Positions 44,200 to 54,255 of a stretch of 64,000 nt of DNA are shown piece by piece (position 1 is the stretch's first letter; every line of letters begins with the position of its first letter). The notes under the pieces were generated by a model, which worked only from the letters and a program-made list of their open reading frames with translations, did no database searches and was not told where the DNA came from. The stretch is from Paroedura picta (lineage: Eukaryota; Chordata; Lepidosauria; Squamata; Gekkonidae), in contig NC_135371.1 in assembly GCF_049243985.1 (NCBI RefSeq), positions 1,141,501 through 1,205,500 on the forward strand, written 5' to 3'. The position numbers were made by a program, and so were the translations under genes.

Positions 44200-45917
44200 T
44201 CAATCTGAACCTCTTTCTACACACTGAACATTCAAAGTGTGAGTTTTTTGGTGCTGTTGAAGATGGTTATTCTGACTGAATCTCTTTCCACACTCTGAGC
44301 ATTCAAAAAGTTTCAACTTTGTGTGGGTTCTCTTGTGCTTTTGAAGAGTGCCACTCTGACTGAATCTCTTTCCACATTCAGAGCATTCAAAAGGTTTCTC
44401 CCCTGTGTGGGTTCTCAGATGGTTTTGAAGTGTGTCTCTCACACTGAATTTCTTTCCACACTCGACACATTCAAAAGGTTTCTCCCCTGTGTGGGTTCTT
44501 TGATGCTTTTGAAGAGTACCTCTGTTAATGAATCTCTTTCCACACTTGGAGCATTCAAAAGGTTTCTCCCCTGTGTGGGTTCTCTGATGCTTCTGAACAG
44601 TGTCTGTGTTAGTGAATCTCTTTCCACACTCCGAGCATTCAAAAGGTTTCTCCCCTGTGTGGGTTCTCTCGTGCTTTTGAAGATGGCCATTCTGACTGAA
44701 TTTCTTTCCGCATTCAGAGCATTCAAAAGGTTTCTCCCCTGTGTGGGTTCTCTGGTGCTTTTGAAGAGTTCCCTTCAGACTAAATCTCCTTCCACACACT
44801 GAGCATTCAAAAGGTTTCTCCCCTGTGTGGGTTCTCTGATGCTGTTGAAGTTTGCTACTTGAACTGAATTTCTTCCCGCATACTAAGCATTCAAAAGGTT
44901 TCTCCCCCGTGTGGGTTCTTCGGTGCAGTTGAAGATTGTCACTCCGACTGAATCTTTTACTACACTCAGAGCATTCAAAAGGTTTCTCTCCTGTGTGGAT
45001 TCTTTCATGCTTTTGAAGAGTGTCTCTCTGACGGAATCTCTTTCCACACTCAAAGCATTCAAAAGGTTTCTCCCCTGTGTGGGTTCTCTGATGCTCCTGA
45101 AGTGTACCACTAAGACTGAAACTCATTCCACACACAGAGCATTCAAAGGGTTTCTCTCCTGTGTGGGTTCTTTGATGCTTTTGAAGAGTGTCTCTCAGAC
45201 TGAATCTCTTTCCACACTCTGAGCATTTAAAAGGTTTCTCTCCTGTGTGGGTTAGCTGATGTCTTTGAAGATGGGCACTCTGACTGAATCTGTTTCCACA
45301 CTCAGAGCATACAAAAGGTTTCTCCCCTGTGTGGATCATTTGATGTAGTTGAAGGGTGCCACTCCGACTGAATCTCATTCCACACACTGAACAATCAAAA
45401 GGTTTCTCCCCTGTGTGGGTCCTTTGGTGCAGTTGAAGGGTGCCACTCCGACTGAATCTCTTTCCACACTGAGAGCATTCAAAAGGTTTCTCCCCTGTAT
45501 GGGTCCTTTGGTGCTGTTGAAGGGTGCCACTCCGACTGAATCGCATTCCACACTCTGAGCATTCAAAAGGTTTCTCCCCCGTGTGGATTTTCTGATGCTT
45601 TTGAATAGTGCCACTCTTACTGAATCTCTTTCCACACACTGAGCATTGATAAGGTTTCTCACCTTTGTGTATTCTTCGGTGCACAAGAAGCTGTGACCTA
45701 TTTCTGATGTATTTTCCACATGGAATGGATTTACTTGCCTTCATTATCTTGTGCTCTGGAAAATGTACACCGTACTTTCCCCCCTCTCGCCTCTCAACCA
45801 TACACCTGCTTTCCTTTATCTTAGTTCTGCCTCGATTCCGAAGGTTTTCTTTTAAGTCTTCATTTTTAACTCTATTTGGCAGTTGCTCACCCTCCTTGTT
45901 CCTCAGATCGTCCTCTG
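44200..45917 (-). CDS. Gene E last exon: linker and 17-finger array
   Basis: Tandem acceptor CAG|CAG| then [20 protein letters not shown]. The C-terminal tail [14 protein letters not shown] comes from a small deletion in an 18th finger. Confidence 0.88.
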
Positions 45918-48900
45918 CTGGAATAAACAAAGATCCTGTTAGCACCTGGGAGGCATCTCTGTGACTGCTGCAGTAAAGGACTGACAGCCCTTTGACCTTG
46001 GCGGATTATAAACACATCACAAGTCGGCTGCTGCCATGGCTGGGCCTCCCCCTCGGTGTGGCACTGCGCAGCTGCTGGCAGCGCCCCCCAGTGGGGGCCA
46101 GGAAGTCAGGGGCGCCGGCAGGAAAGCAAGGGGAGCAGGGGCTCAGTCCCTCGGCAAAAGACTCCCCCCCCCCTCAGGCCCTCAGTAAAATTGTCAAGTG
46201 TTGACGGGTCCCTGGTGATAAAAAGGTTGGGGACCACTTATCTAGTCCAACATGACCGCCCTCTTTAAGTATTAGAAAGGTTGTCACTTGGAGGAGGGCA
46301 GGATGCTGTTTCCGTTAGCTGCAGAGGAGAGGACACGCAGTAATGGGTTTAAACTTCAAGTACAATGATATAGGCTAGATATCAGGAAAAAAATTTTCAC
46401 AGTCAAAGTAGTTCAGCAGTGGAATAGGCTGCCTAAGGAGGTGGTGAGCTCCCCCTCACTGGCAGTCTTCAAGCAAAGGTTGGATACACACTTTTCTTGG
46501 ATGCTTTAGGATGCTTAGGGCTGATCCTGCGTTGAGCAGGGGGTTGGACTAGATGGCCTGTATGGCCCCTTCCAGCTCTATGATTCTAACCCCCTGCAGA
46601 ATACAGGACATTCACAACTATCTGTAACTACCTGTCATCAGCATATTGACGGCACCCAAGTCTAAAGTGCCAGACTAGATGAGAGAGGGGACACGTAAAG
46701 ATGTTAAATAATGTCAGGGAGAGAATCGCACCCTGAGGAACTCTGCAATGGACTTTGCCACAACTGGTACTCCCCGGTGGCAATCCTCTGCCGTGGAGAA
46801 AGGTGGGCACTCGCTGAATGGCTGTCCCCTGTATTCCTGCTTCAATGAGGCAGCAAGCAAGAAGCTTGTGATTTACCATGTCAAATGCTGCTCTGAGACT
46901 GCGTAACACGAGCAGCACTGAGTCGACTCAGTCCAGCTGTTGCCAGAGATCATCAGCCGTTGAAACCTCTGTCCAAGGATGGCCAAGGGGCCTCCGATTC
47001 CTTCAGGGTGCTGAGAGTTGGTGGGAGGTCGTGGTGAAGGGTTAGGATTTAATCTGCAAAATAGCTTGCTAAAACCTCACAGCTGATATCCAATTGGCTA
47101 GTATTTGGGCACCCTTCTGTAAGGGTGGTAAGTAATCAGATTATCCTAAATAATTGAGCTGTGCGACAGCTAGTGGGTACAATGGAAGCGGCACGAAACT
47201 CTGACTGCCATTCTGACTGCCATCTCATAGGCCCTCATCAGCCTCCCATAAGGTATTACTGAAGCTTCATTGTGAGTCTTCCTCCAAGCTTACTTTAGCT
47301 GCCTCAGTTCTCATTACCTTTTGTGCAGCTCGCTTCCCCATGTGGAGCCAGCTAGGTCACAGCCTGATAGAGCTATTCTGACCAAGCAGTTATACCAGGA
47401 CTCTCTCAGCCTCCCTTCCCTCACAGGCTGTCTGTGGTGGGGAGAGGGAAGGGAAGGCGGCTGGAAGCCGCTTTGAGACTCCTTTGGGTAGAGAAAAGCG
47501 GCATATAAGAACCAACTCTTCTTCTTCTTCAGTAATCTCAGGGCTCTCTCAGCCTCACCTCCCTCGCAGGCTGTCTGTGGTGGGGAGAGGAAAGGGAAGG
47601 CGACTGGAAGCCGCTTTGAGACTCCTTCAGGTAGAGAAAGCAGCATGGAAGAACCAGGGTGGTGGGTTCTTACTCCCTCCCACAAGAGCCTCAGCTGAGC
47701 TCTTGCCCAGGAGGAGTTTCTGAGGCTCCAGCTTCCAGGGCCCCGGAAGACCTCCCTCCCTCCCGCCTTAGCCAGAGGGCTGTACGATTGGACCAAACTA
47801 AATGTTGCTCAGCAGTGCATGAGAAATTCCCCCCTGGCTGTTCCTTGACATAACCGTGAAGGATACTCACTCTCAGCCAGCTCATTTAGGGAGGAGATCT
47901 GCTCTTGGGATCCCCCTGGGAAACTCTCCAGACTCTCTTCGAATGCAGGGCCCTTCTTTGTCTCCCCCAACGCCTCTCCGATCGTTCTGGCTTCTTTCGC
48001 AGACAGAGGGAGAGAAGGTTTCATGTGATTATTAAGTGACCTGGTCCGCCTTGCAGGTGTTTGTGTCTTCAGTCTCACTGCAGGTGCCTTCCTTATGTTA
48101 TGTTTTTCAAGGCTGGACTCAAGAATGCGGTCATTGGTTCATTCTGGGGACTTTATCCCGTGGTGTAACCAGGAGGGGCGGGGGAATCAGAAGGCTCTTA
48201 GCAGCCCCTGGGAAATTCCATCAAGAAGTGTCCTTGATTGGGTCCTTAGGGCCCCCTGACCCCAGAGAGGCAGAAAGTACAATACAGATATATTATTTTT
48301 ATTATTTATTGAATGGCAAGCATAGCCATTCAAGGACTCTCTGGCGGCCGGGCAAGGGGCATTTGGAGATGGGTTGCCATTGCCTGCCTCCGTGCCATGG
48401 CCCCCCTCATGGCCCCCCTTGGAGCTCTCCCACCCAAATACTAAACAAGGTCAGCCCTGCTTAGCTTCCACAGTCTAAGGACTTTGTGCTCATCTCGTGC
48501 TTGTGGGCCTCGCTATCTTCTTGCTTCGTGTTGTCTTATGTAGAGGAACAAAGGCTGCAGCTGGAGTACTTCTGCTGCCACAAGAGGCGCCATCTAATAC
48601 GAGGTCTTTCATGTATTAGATAGAACAGTTAGCTTCTCCTGTTTTTCTGTTGCTGAGCTGCAGAAACTGCAGTTTAGCAAGATCAATTTTACATCCTTAA
48701 TAAACCTTTATGTACATTTTAAAGAGTTTTGCTTTCCTTGGGTGCCCTCTCCCCATGAACCCACGGAACTGGGTGCTCTTGAGGTACAAAGACGGATCCT
48801 TCCCAGATCACAGGCAGGGCAGATGTCAGTCATCCCAACCAGGGGGAGGGCGTGTGGTCAAGGCTGGCAACAGAAAAATGAGGATCTGGCCCCTCCCAGG

Positions 48901-51881
48901 CCCCTCAGCCTCAGGCCAGGACGCTCTCTCAGGCTTGGGTGATGGCAACGACACAGGCCTCAGTTGCCCCTGGGCGAGTCCACACCATGAACACAGGAAT
49001 CGGCTTCATACTGAAGCAGATCCTTTCAATTTACTACTGTCTGCTCAGACTGGCAGTGGCTCACCAGAGTCCGAGGCAGATCCTACATGATCCCTTTAAC
49101 TGCAGGTGCTGGGGATCAAACCTGGGGCCTTCTGCATGCCAAGCAGAGGCTCTCCCCGTGAGCCACAGCCCCTCCCTAGATAGCAGGGCAGGCCTCAAAA
49201 CAGTTTCCTTTTCAGTCTTGATTCAGGACAAGGGCAGAAATTAGCACCTTTGGCCCCCAGGACAGCCCCTTACCCACAAAGGCCACATTCCCAGAGTTCT
49301 CCCGCATGACTTCCCTCCACAGAGCCCTTTGGGCCGGATCCAGCAGGGCCCACTCGGCCGGGGAGAAGGAGACGGACACGTCCTCCAAGGAGAAGGAGGG
49401 GAGACCCTGGAAGAGAAAGCAGACCCCCCCCCCCTGGATTGCATTCATATCCCGCCTTCCCCTGAGGCTCAGGGTGGTTCACAAGGAACACAAAGAAAAA
49501 AACATCAAACTCACTTTTGTGTCAAGTAATATACTGCAATGGTAATAACAACAACAACAGCAAAGAATGACTATTTAACAGACGAACAATCAAACAGGGC
49601 CATGGTTCAGTTCAAGTCCATGGATTCCTGGGAAGGAGGTTCAGGGGCCCAGTGGTGTTACTGGTTCTGGCTGACCTCAACCAAATGCCTGGCAGAAGAG
49701 CTCCCTTTTGCAGGCCCTGCAGAACTGTTTTAGTTCCATCAGGCCCCTGATCTCCTCTGGGAGCTCCTTCCACCAGGTGGGGGCCAGGACAGAGAAGGCT
49801 CCAGCCCTGGTTGAGGTCAAGCAAGCTTCTTTTGGACCAGGGATCACTAGCCGCTTGGAGGTGGCAGAGCACAAAGCTCTTTGAGGGGCATAGGCAGGGA
49901 GGCGGTCCCTCAGGTACACTGGACCCAGACTGCATAGGGCCTTGAAGGTGATTACCAAAACCTTTAGCCTGATCGGGAAGTTGACAGGTAGCCACTGTAG
50001 TTGTTGGAGGATGGTCCAGATGTGGGACCTCCGAGGTGTTACTGTGAGGACCCTGGCCACTGCATTTGGGACCAGCTGTAGCTTCTGGATAAAGGCTCAA
50101 GGCAGCCTCTGTAGAATGAGTTGCAGAAGTCCAGTCTAGAGGAGACCGTCGCATCGATCGCTGTGGTTAGGTGTTCCGGAGCCAAGTAGGGCTTGGTGAA
50201 GGGGCCAGAATGCCAACTGCGCTACCCTCATGACCTGAACCTCCATAGAGAGGGAAGCATCCAGGATCATGCCCAGGTTCCTGGCAGAGTGAGCCACTGA
50301 GAGCTGTACACCATCCAGGGTGGACAGGTGCACTTCCTTGCATGGACCCTTCCTACCCAGCCACAGACCTCCAACTTTGAAGGACTGAGCTTCAGACGAC
50401 TCTGCTTGAGCCACCTCATAGAAACTGCCACAGCAGAAGCCCCCCCCTCCCCAGGCTGTCCCCCCTCATCAATCTTACCTGGATGGAAGGTGCAGCAGCC
50501 GTTTCCACACCTCTGAAAAGACGAGGGCTCAACAGCCTCTTTTCACCGCCTGTTACTGAGACAAAAAAGGAGGGAGGGAGGGAGGGAAGGAAGGGAAGGA
50601 AGGAAGGAAGGGTGTTTGCTTATTTGTTTCCTGCTTCACAGACCCCCTTCCCAGGGCTCTGAAACCTCTCCCTGTGTGCTCTCAACAGAAGCAGAAGAGA
50701 AGCACCAGGTACCTATGAGCCTCAGGGACTCTCAGTACTGCCAACACATGGAAGGCTCCTGTGAGGCCTGGGTCTGCCCTGGGGGGAGGGAAAGGGGGGG
50801 TGGAAATGATGTCCCATGATATGACACCTGGCCCAGGGGTCACCTGAGTGCACCTGGAGACTCCAGGGTTATCTGAATGAGTTTTCGGAGTGTGTCTTGG
50901 CACGACACTTCACAATCAGGCTCTCGGCCAGACACAGCAGCAACACGACACCCCATCTGCTGAGATCTGCCGGGGTCGGCTTGCCTCGGCTCCCCAGGTC
51001 AGGGCAAGGAATCTGTCTGGTGTCCTTTCAGAGGCATCGCAGCTGGTGGACCAAGGGTGCCGTGAATGAACTCCTGTGCAGTGTGAAGAAGTGTTTGACT
51101 TTCTTCCCTGCCCATGAAAGGCACAGTGGGCCTCAGCCGCACCCTTACCCCCAGAGAGGGCACGCTCTTGGGCACGCTCCACGGCCTGCGCCCTCTGCCC
51201 TTCCTCGAAAGGAGCTCCTTCCGCCGCAGGGATTGTCGCTTCCATCTTCACAGATGGTCCCAACTTCTGAAACAACAGATGGAGTGGTAGAAACCGAGCC
51301 ATGGGCCACACTCTGCACCCTTCCATAAGCAGACGGTGATGAGAAATTCTTTCGCAGGACAGGGGGCTGAAGGAAAGTATTAAATCTCCCATGATTAATG
51401 CCTGGACTAATACCTAGGAGGGAAACTTTAGGGGGAGACCAGATAGCTTAGATTGAATTGCACATAGATGGAGGAAACCCCACCCTTTCACCTCCTGGGC
51501 CTGCCTCTCCTCCTGGGCCTGGCTGAGGAGGAAGCCTTCGGCCAGGGCCACCGCCTGGGAGCTGCTCTCCGGCCCGCATCCTCTCACCCAGCCCTGCATC
51601 TCCCGGGGCAGAAGGGCCAGGAACTGCTCCAGGATCACCCGGTCCAGCATCTGCCTCTTGGTGCTCCTCTCCGGCTCCAGCCAGCGGCTGCAGAGTCCGT
51701 GGAGCCGGCTGCAAACCTCTCGGGGCCCAGCGGCCTCCTGGTAGCGGAAATGCCGGAAGTGCCAGCAATGGCCGTCTGAGGTCATGGTGTCCTGAGCCAG
51801 GGTCTCTGGCCCGGCCCTTCCCCAGAATCCAACCCCATTCCCCACCTGGATGGCAGGCACTTCTGGGTTCTGCTCTTCCAT
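44200..51881 (-). CDS. Gene E: SCAN-KRAB C2H2 zinc-finger protein, 850 aa
   Basis: Proposed coding exons (minus strand, 5' to 3'): 51881-51492, 51266-51149, 50549-50479, 49406-49274, 47993-47871 and 45917-44200, phases compatible (2553 nt). The N-terminus is about 11 residues shorter than in D. SCAN ends [17 protein letters not shown] at about 194-237 keeps the Trp but has MRE for MLE. After the extra acidic exon comes a linker ([11 protein letters not shown]), one unit with a lost Cys and then 17 canonical fingers from about residue 363. A finger relic in another frame follows (44220-44140). Many fingers share the helix start RSGTLQ or RDTLQ, which suggests recent expansion within the array. 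Confidence 0.83.
46023..46239. mobile_element. hAT-like element fragment, GGTTGGGGACCACTG family
   Basis: Matches the second half of the 30.8 kb copy (GGCCTCCCCCTCGGTGTGGC, GCGCCCCCCAGTGGG) and ends GGTTGGGGACCACTT. The left part is missing. Intron 6 of gene E. Confidence 0.7.
46245..46588 (+). mobile_element. CR1-like LINE 3' end
   Basis: GGAATAGGCTGCCTAAGGAG, GGTTGGACTAGATGGCCTG and CCAGCTCTATGATTCTA, in plus orientation and ending in the typical terminus. Confidence 0.78.
46628..46925 (-). mobile_element. L2-like reverse-transcriptase fragment
   Basis: The minus strand encodes [36 protein letters not shown] and QYADD, the core motifs of L2/CR1-type reverse transcriptase. Confidence 0.8.
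47325..47665 (+). mobile_element. tRNA-derived SINE with duplicated 3' half
   Basis: The tail GGCTGTCTGTGGTGGGGAGA through TTTGAGACTCCTTTGGGTAG and CTTCTTCTTCTT is followed by a second copy of the same 3' half. 62568-62905 has the same dimeric form in reverse. Confidence 0.75.
47871..47993 (-). CDS. Gene E extra acidic exon
   Basis: 123 nt, GAAAG| acceptor after a pyrimidine tract and GTGAGT donor. [20 protein letters not shown] then [11 protein letters not shown] and LNELAE. Confidence 0.75.
48355..48485 (-). repeat. 5S rRNA-derived repeat fragment
   Basis: CTCCCACCCAAATACTAAAC and CCCTGCTTAGCTTCCA are the reverse complement of the 5S rRNA internal promoter region (GAAGCTAAGCAGGG ... AGTACTTGGATGGGAG) with substitutions. 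Probably a 5S-headed SINE rather than a working 5S gene. Confidence 0.62.
48985..49185 (-). mobile_element. tRNA-derived SINE, second family, fuller copy
   Basis: The minus strand has GGGGCTGTGGCTCACGGGGA, TGCTTGGCATGCAGAAGG and GGTTTGATCCCCAG, a good B-box, then a CAGTTAAAGGGA body. It shares its insertion site with gene D. Confidence 0.75.
49274..49406 (-). CDS. Gene E KRAB A-box exon
   Basis: 133 nt between CTCTTCCAG and [26 protein letters not shown] then [15 protein letters not shown]. The DV pair and Trp are kept; MLE is MRE. Confidence 0.87.
49430..50430 (-). mobile_element. L2-like LINE 3' kilobase, next to the KRAB acceptor of gene E
   Basis: The minus strand encodes [35 protein letters not shown] and [20 protein letters not shown], then [12 protein letters not shown]. 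Its 3' end lies about 28 bp before the KRAB acceptor and is on the gene's own strand. Confidence 0.82.
50479..50549 (-). CDS. Gene E exon 4
   Basis: 71 nt between GTAACAG and [29 protein letters not shown] then PSIQ. Confidence 0.8.
50567..50612. repeat. (GGGA)n/(GGAA)n microsatellite
   Basis: GGAGGGAGGGAGGGAAGG and following units, directly upstream of exon 4 of gene E on the gene strand, homologous to 37233-37266. Confidence 0.92.
51149..51266 (-). CDS. Gene E exon 3
   Basis: 118 nt between TGTTTCAG and [26 protein letters not shown], one codon longer than in the paralogues ([10 protein letters not shown]). Confidence 0.84.
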
Positions 51882-51956
51882 CTCCTCCTTCTGTTGAGTC
51901 ACCTCAGACCCTGCAACGCTGCCTTTAGTCCCTTGGCTACGAAGAGCGGCTTCTCC
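51492..51956 (-). CDS. Gene E exon 2: UTR end, ATG and SCAN domain
   Basis: Acceptor CCCCCCAG, start at 51956; ATG at 51881 ([10 protein letters not shown]); the donor GAG|GTGAAA at 51491 is weaker than in [21 protein letters not shown] to [11 protein letters not shown]. Confidence 0.86.
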
Positions 51957-52264
51957 CTGGGGGGAAGGAGAGACACAGACGGTTACATGGGAAATAAAAG
52001 AGAAAGGGAGATTCATACGTGGACATAGCCAGCCTTCACATGCTGAAGAGACATGTGAGAATTTTCCTGGTGGATCGGAACAAAAGGGCTTCTTGGGGGC
52101 TGTAGACCAGGTCTGAGGTCCTGTTTCTGTGGGACGAGCCAAGTTGTTTTAGATAGCCCTCCATGGCTCTTGGGGAAAGTTACATGTCTCTCTTCCAGGA
52201 TGTTAACTGGCTTAGCCACTCGGTCCAGTGGCTCAGTCTCTCTAGGTGCTCCTTCTTAAGGCAT

Positions 52265-52735
52265 CAAGGGGTTGCTTGTGACCCGTGAGGCCATTCGCGG
52301 TGTGGGCCAAATGTCCTGGAGGGACTGCCGGACTCCCTATGCCACACACAGGGCCTGGCGCTCTGCGGATGCTAGTAGGCTGGAGATCCCTGGTCCGCCA
52401 GACGTTCGCCCTTTTCAGGTGTGGCCCCCACCAGTTGGAATGAGCCCCTGGAAGAGCTAAGGGCCCCAACGGAGCTAGAAAAGTTCTGCAGGGTCTGCAA
52501 GATGGAGCTCTTCAGGCGAAAGGAAGAAGATCTTGTCGCCCCCCCCCCCCCATGAGCCCCATCAAAACAACTCCCCGGGAGAAACGGCATTGGGAGGGGG
52601 GGATGAGGAGGACTGGCATGGGGTGGGGACTGGGGTGGGGGCTTTTGAGGAGTTTTATTGTCTCCCTGTGAATTGTAGTTGTACAAGCTGGCAAACCCAG
52701 GCACAGTGGCCTAGAAATGGAAATAACACATTAAA
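52265..52735 (+). mobile_element. L2-like LINE 3' end
   Basis: The plus strand shows GGAATGAGCCCCTGGAAGAG and GTTCTGCAGGGTCTGCAAGA, the L2-type C-terminus, and ends AACACATTAAATAAATAA. Intron 1 of gene E. Confidence 0.6.
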
Positions 52736-53347
52736 TAAATAAGCCTCCTTGGTGCATGTATTTTACACATTATGTACGTATCTCTAAGCCTGAACCGCGT
52801 GGGGCGAGGGCACTGGGGTCTCGCCGGTCACTTGTTGAGCTGAATTTACCTGACAACCTAACATTGAGTGTTTTAAACCTTCTTTACAATAAATACATGT
52901 ACTTTCAGATAATATTTCTAATTTTTTTGATGTAAAATATTTATTACGTCTGGCTGCACGTTTCAATGTCTGTAACTTTTCTTATTCCTTGATTCCAGCG
53001 CAGCCCCCCTCACCGCCCCCCTTCCTTTTGCACCTAATGGAGAAAAGGGCCAGCTTCTTATTTGAAGACTGGGAAAATCCTGCCGATTTGGGAAGCAGAG
53101 CCTGCAGAGAGAGAGAGCTCAGCAGAGCCTAGCACCGTTTTCTCCGCCCTCCAAGGGGGCCATGTCCTCCAGGGGACCTGAGCCTGGCCGTCTGGAGGTT
53201 TCCAGGTTCTGACTGGAGGGTGGCAACCCTGGCATGTTGGGAGATGAAGCCCACCAGCAGCAGAACACCCGCTGGGCTCCCTTCACCTTCCTTGTCCGGA
53301 AAGAGACGCATTATCCCCCCCCCCCGTGCAAAACGGGTGCCTAACAA

Positions 53348-53490
53348 GGTTGCCAACCTCCGGGGGAGGGCGGGGGAGTCTCCCCAGAACTGCACCGACA
53401 GAGGAAAGGGCTGCCGGGGGAGGGGGCGGGGCTGCGCGGCTTTGCGCCCTCCCAAAAGGAACCTCCCCCCACCCAAAATGACTGAGACTG
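53348..53490 (+). mobile_element. GC-rich repeat with inverted ends, partial
   Basis: AAGGTTGCCAACCTCCGGGG, CTCCCCAGAACTGCACCGAC and GGAAAGGGCTGCCGG. Occupies the same place in intron 1 of E as 40140-40330 in D, so it predates that duplication. Confidence 0.5.
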
Positions 53491-53535
53491 AACCACCCCT
53501 CCCCCCCACACACACGCACTCTCCCGACTCCTTAC

Positions 53536-53666
53536 TCCTAAGGAGACCTCCTTCCTCCTCCCGAGATGCGGCTGCGCGGAAAAGGAGCCTGTCCTCTTCT
53601 CTACCCCCCCCCGCCCGGCCTCTCTGGCGCAGGACTCGCTGGCCTTAACCCTTTCCGTGCTGCAGG
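53536..53666 (-). promoter_or_regulatory. Promoter element and non-coding exon 1 of gene E
   Basis: On the minus strand CTGCAGCACGGAAAGGGTTAA at 53664-53644, then GCCAGAGAGGCCGGGCGG. The exon 1 donor is probably TAGGA|GTAAGG at 53535. Confidence 0.57.
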
Positions 53667-53989
53667 AGAGAGATGCAAAAGGAGATGCAGAAACAGCTCC
53701 AGCCTGACGGCAATGGGGCTCCTCGGGAGTCACTCTGGACGGGGTCGGGGTCCGCCTCAGGACAAGGAGGCTGCTGCGGGATAAGCTCCTGATCCGCCTC
53801 CCCCGGGAAGGACCGTAAAGCCCAAGGGGGGGTCAGACGGCGTCCCGGCCTTTTCCGCACCTGCTGAAGCGCCCCGTTTCGGTCCGCTTCGGCGACGCTT
53901 TGCTAGCGGATTCTGCACCGTCCAGCCCAGCTGCAAAGGACGCTGCGAGGGGCTTCCTTCGCCTATGGCACGGGGCGGGGGGCGAAGCA

Positions 53990-54255
53990 TGGCCTGTCAT
54001 GGCGGGAGGTTGGGATGCTCCCCTGGGGGTCCCCTGGAAGGACCCTTCCTCTGCAGACGGCTGAGGTCAGTCCGCCCCCCCCCCCAGGAAAGGGCTGCCT
54101 GGGAGGGGACTCTGGGGCCTAGTGTCCCACAGAGGACCAGGGATGCCAGCCTCCAGGGGGGACCTGGGGATCCCCCAGAATGGCACCTCCCTGGATCTGG
54201 TAACGTTCCCACCCAGCCCCTGTTCTCCACCCGTGGCCAGGGGGACCAGCCAACC
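53990..54255 (+). mobile_element. GC-rich repeat, 1-2 units
   Basis: CAGGAAAGGGCTGCCTGGGA and GATGCCAGCCTCCAGGGGGG, then CCTGGGGATCCCCCAGAATG. Confidence 0.5.

Noticed and set aside
34461-45222. Plus-strand open frames inside the D and E arrays ([19 protein letters not shown]-like)
   Set aside because: Antisense shadows of the finger repeats.
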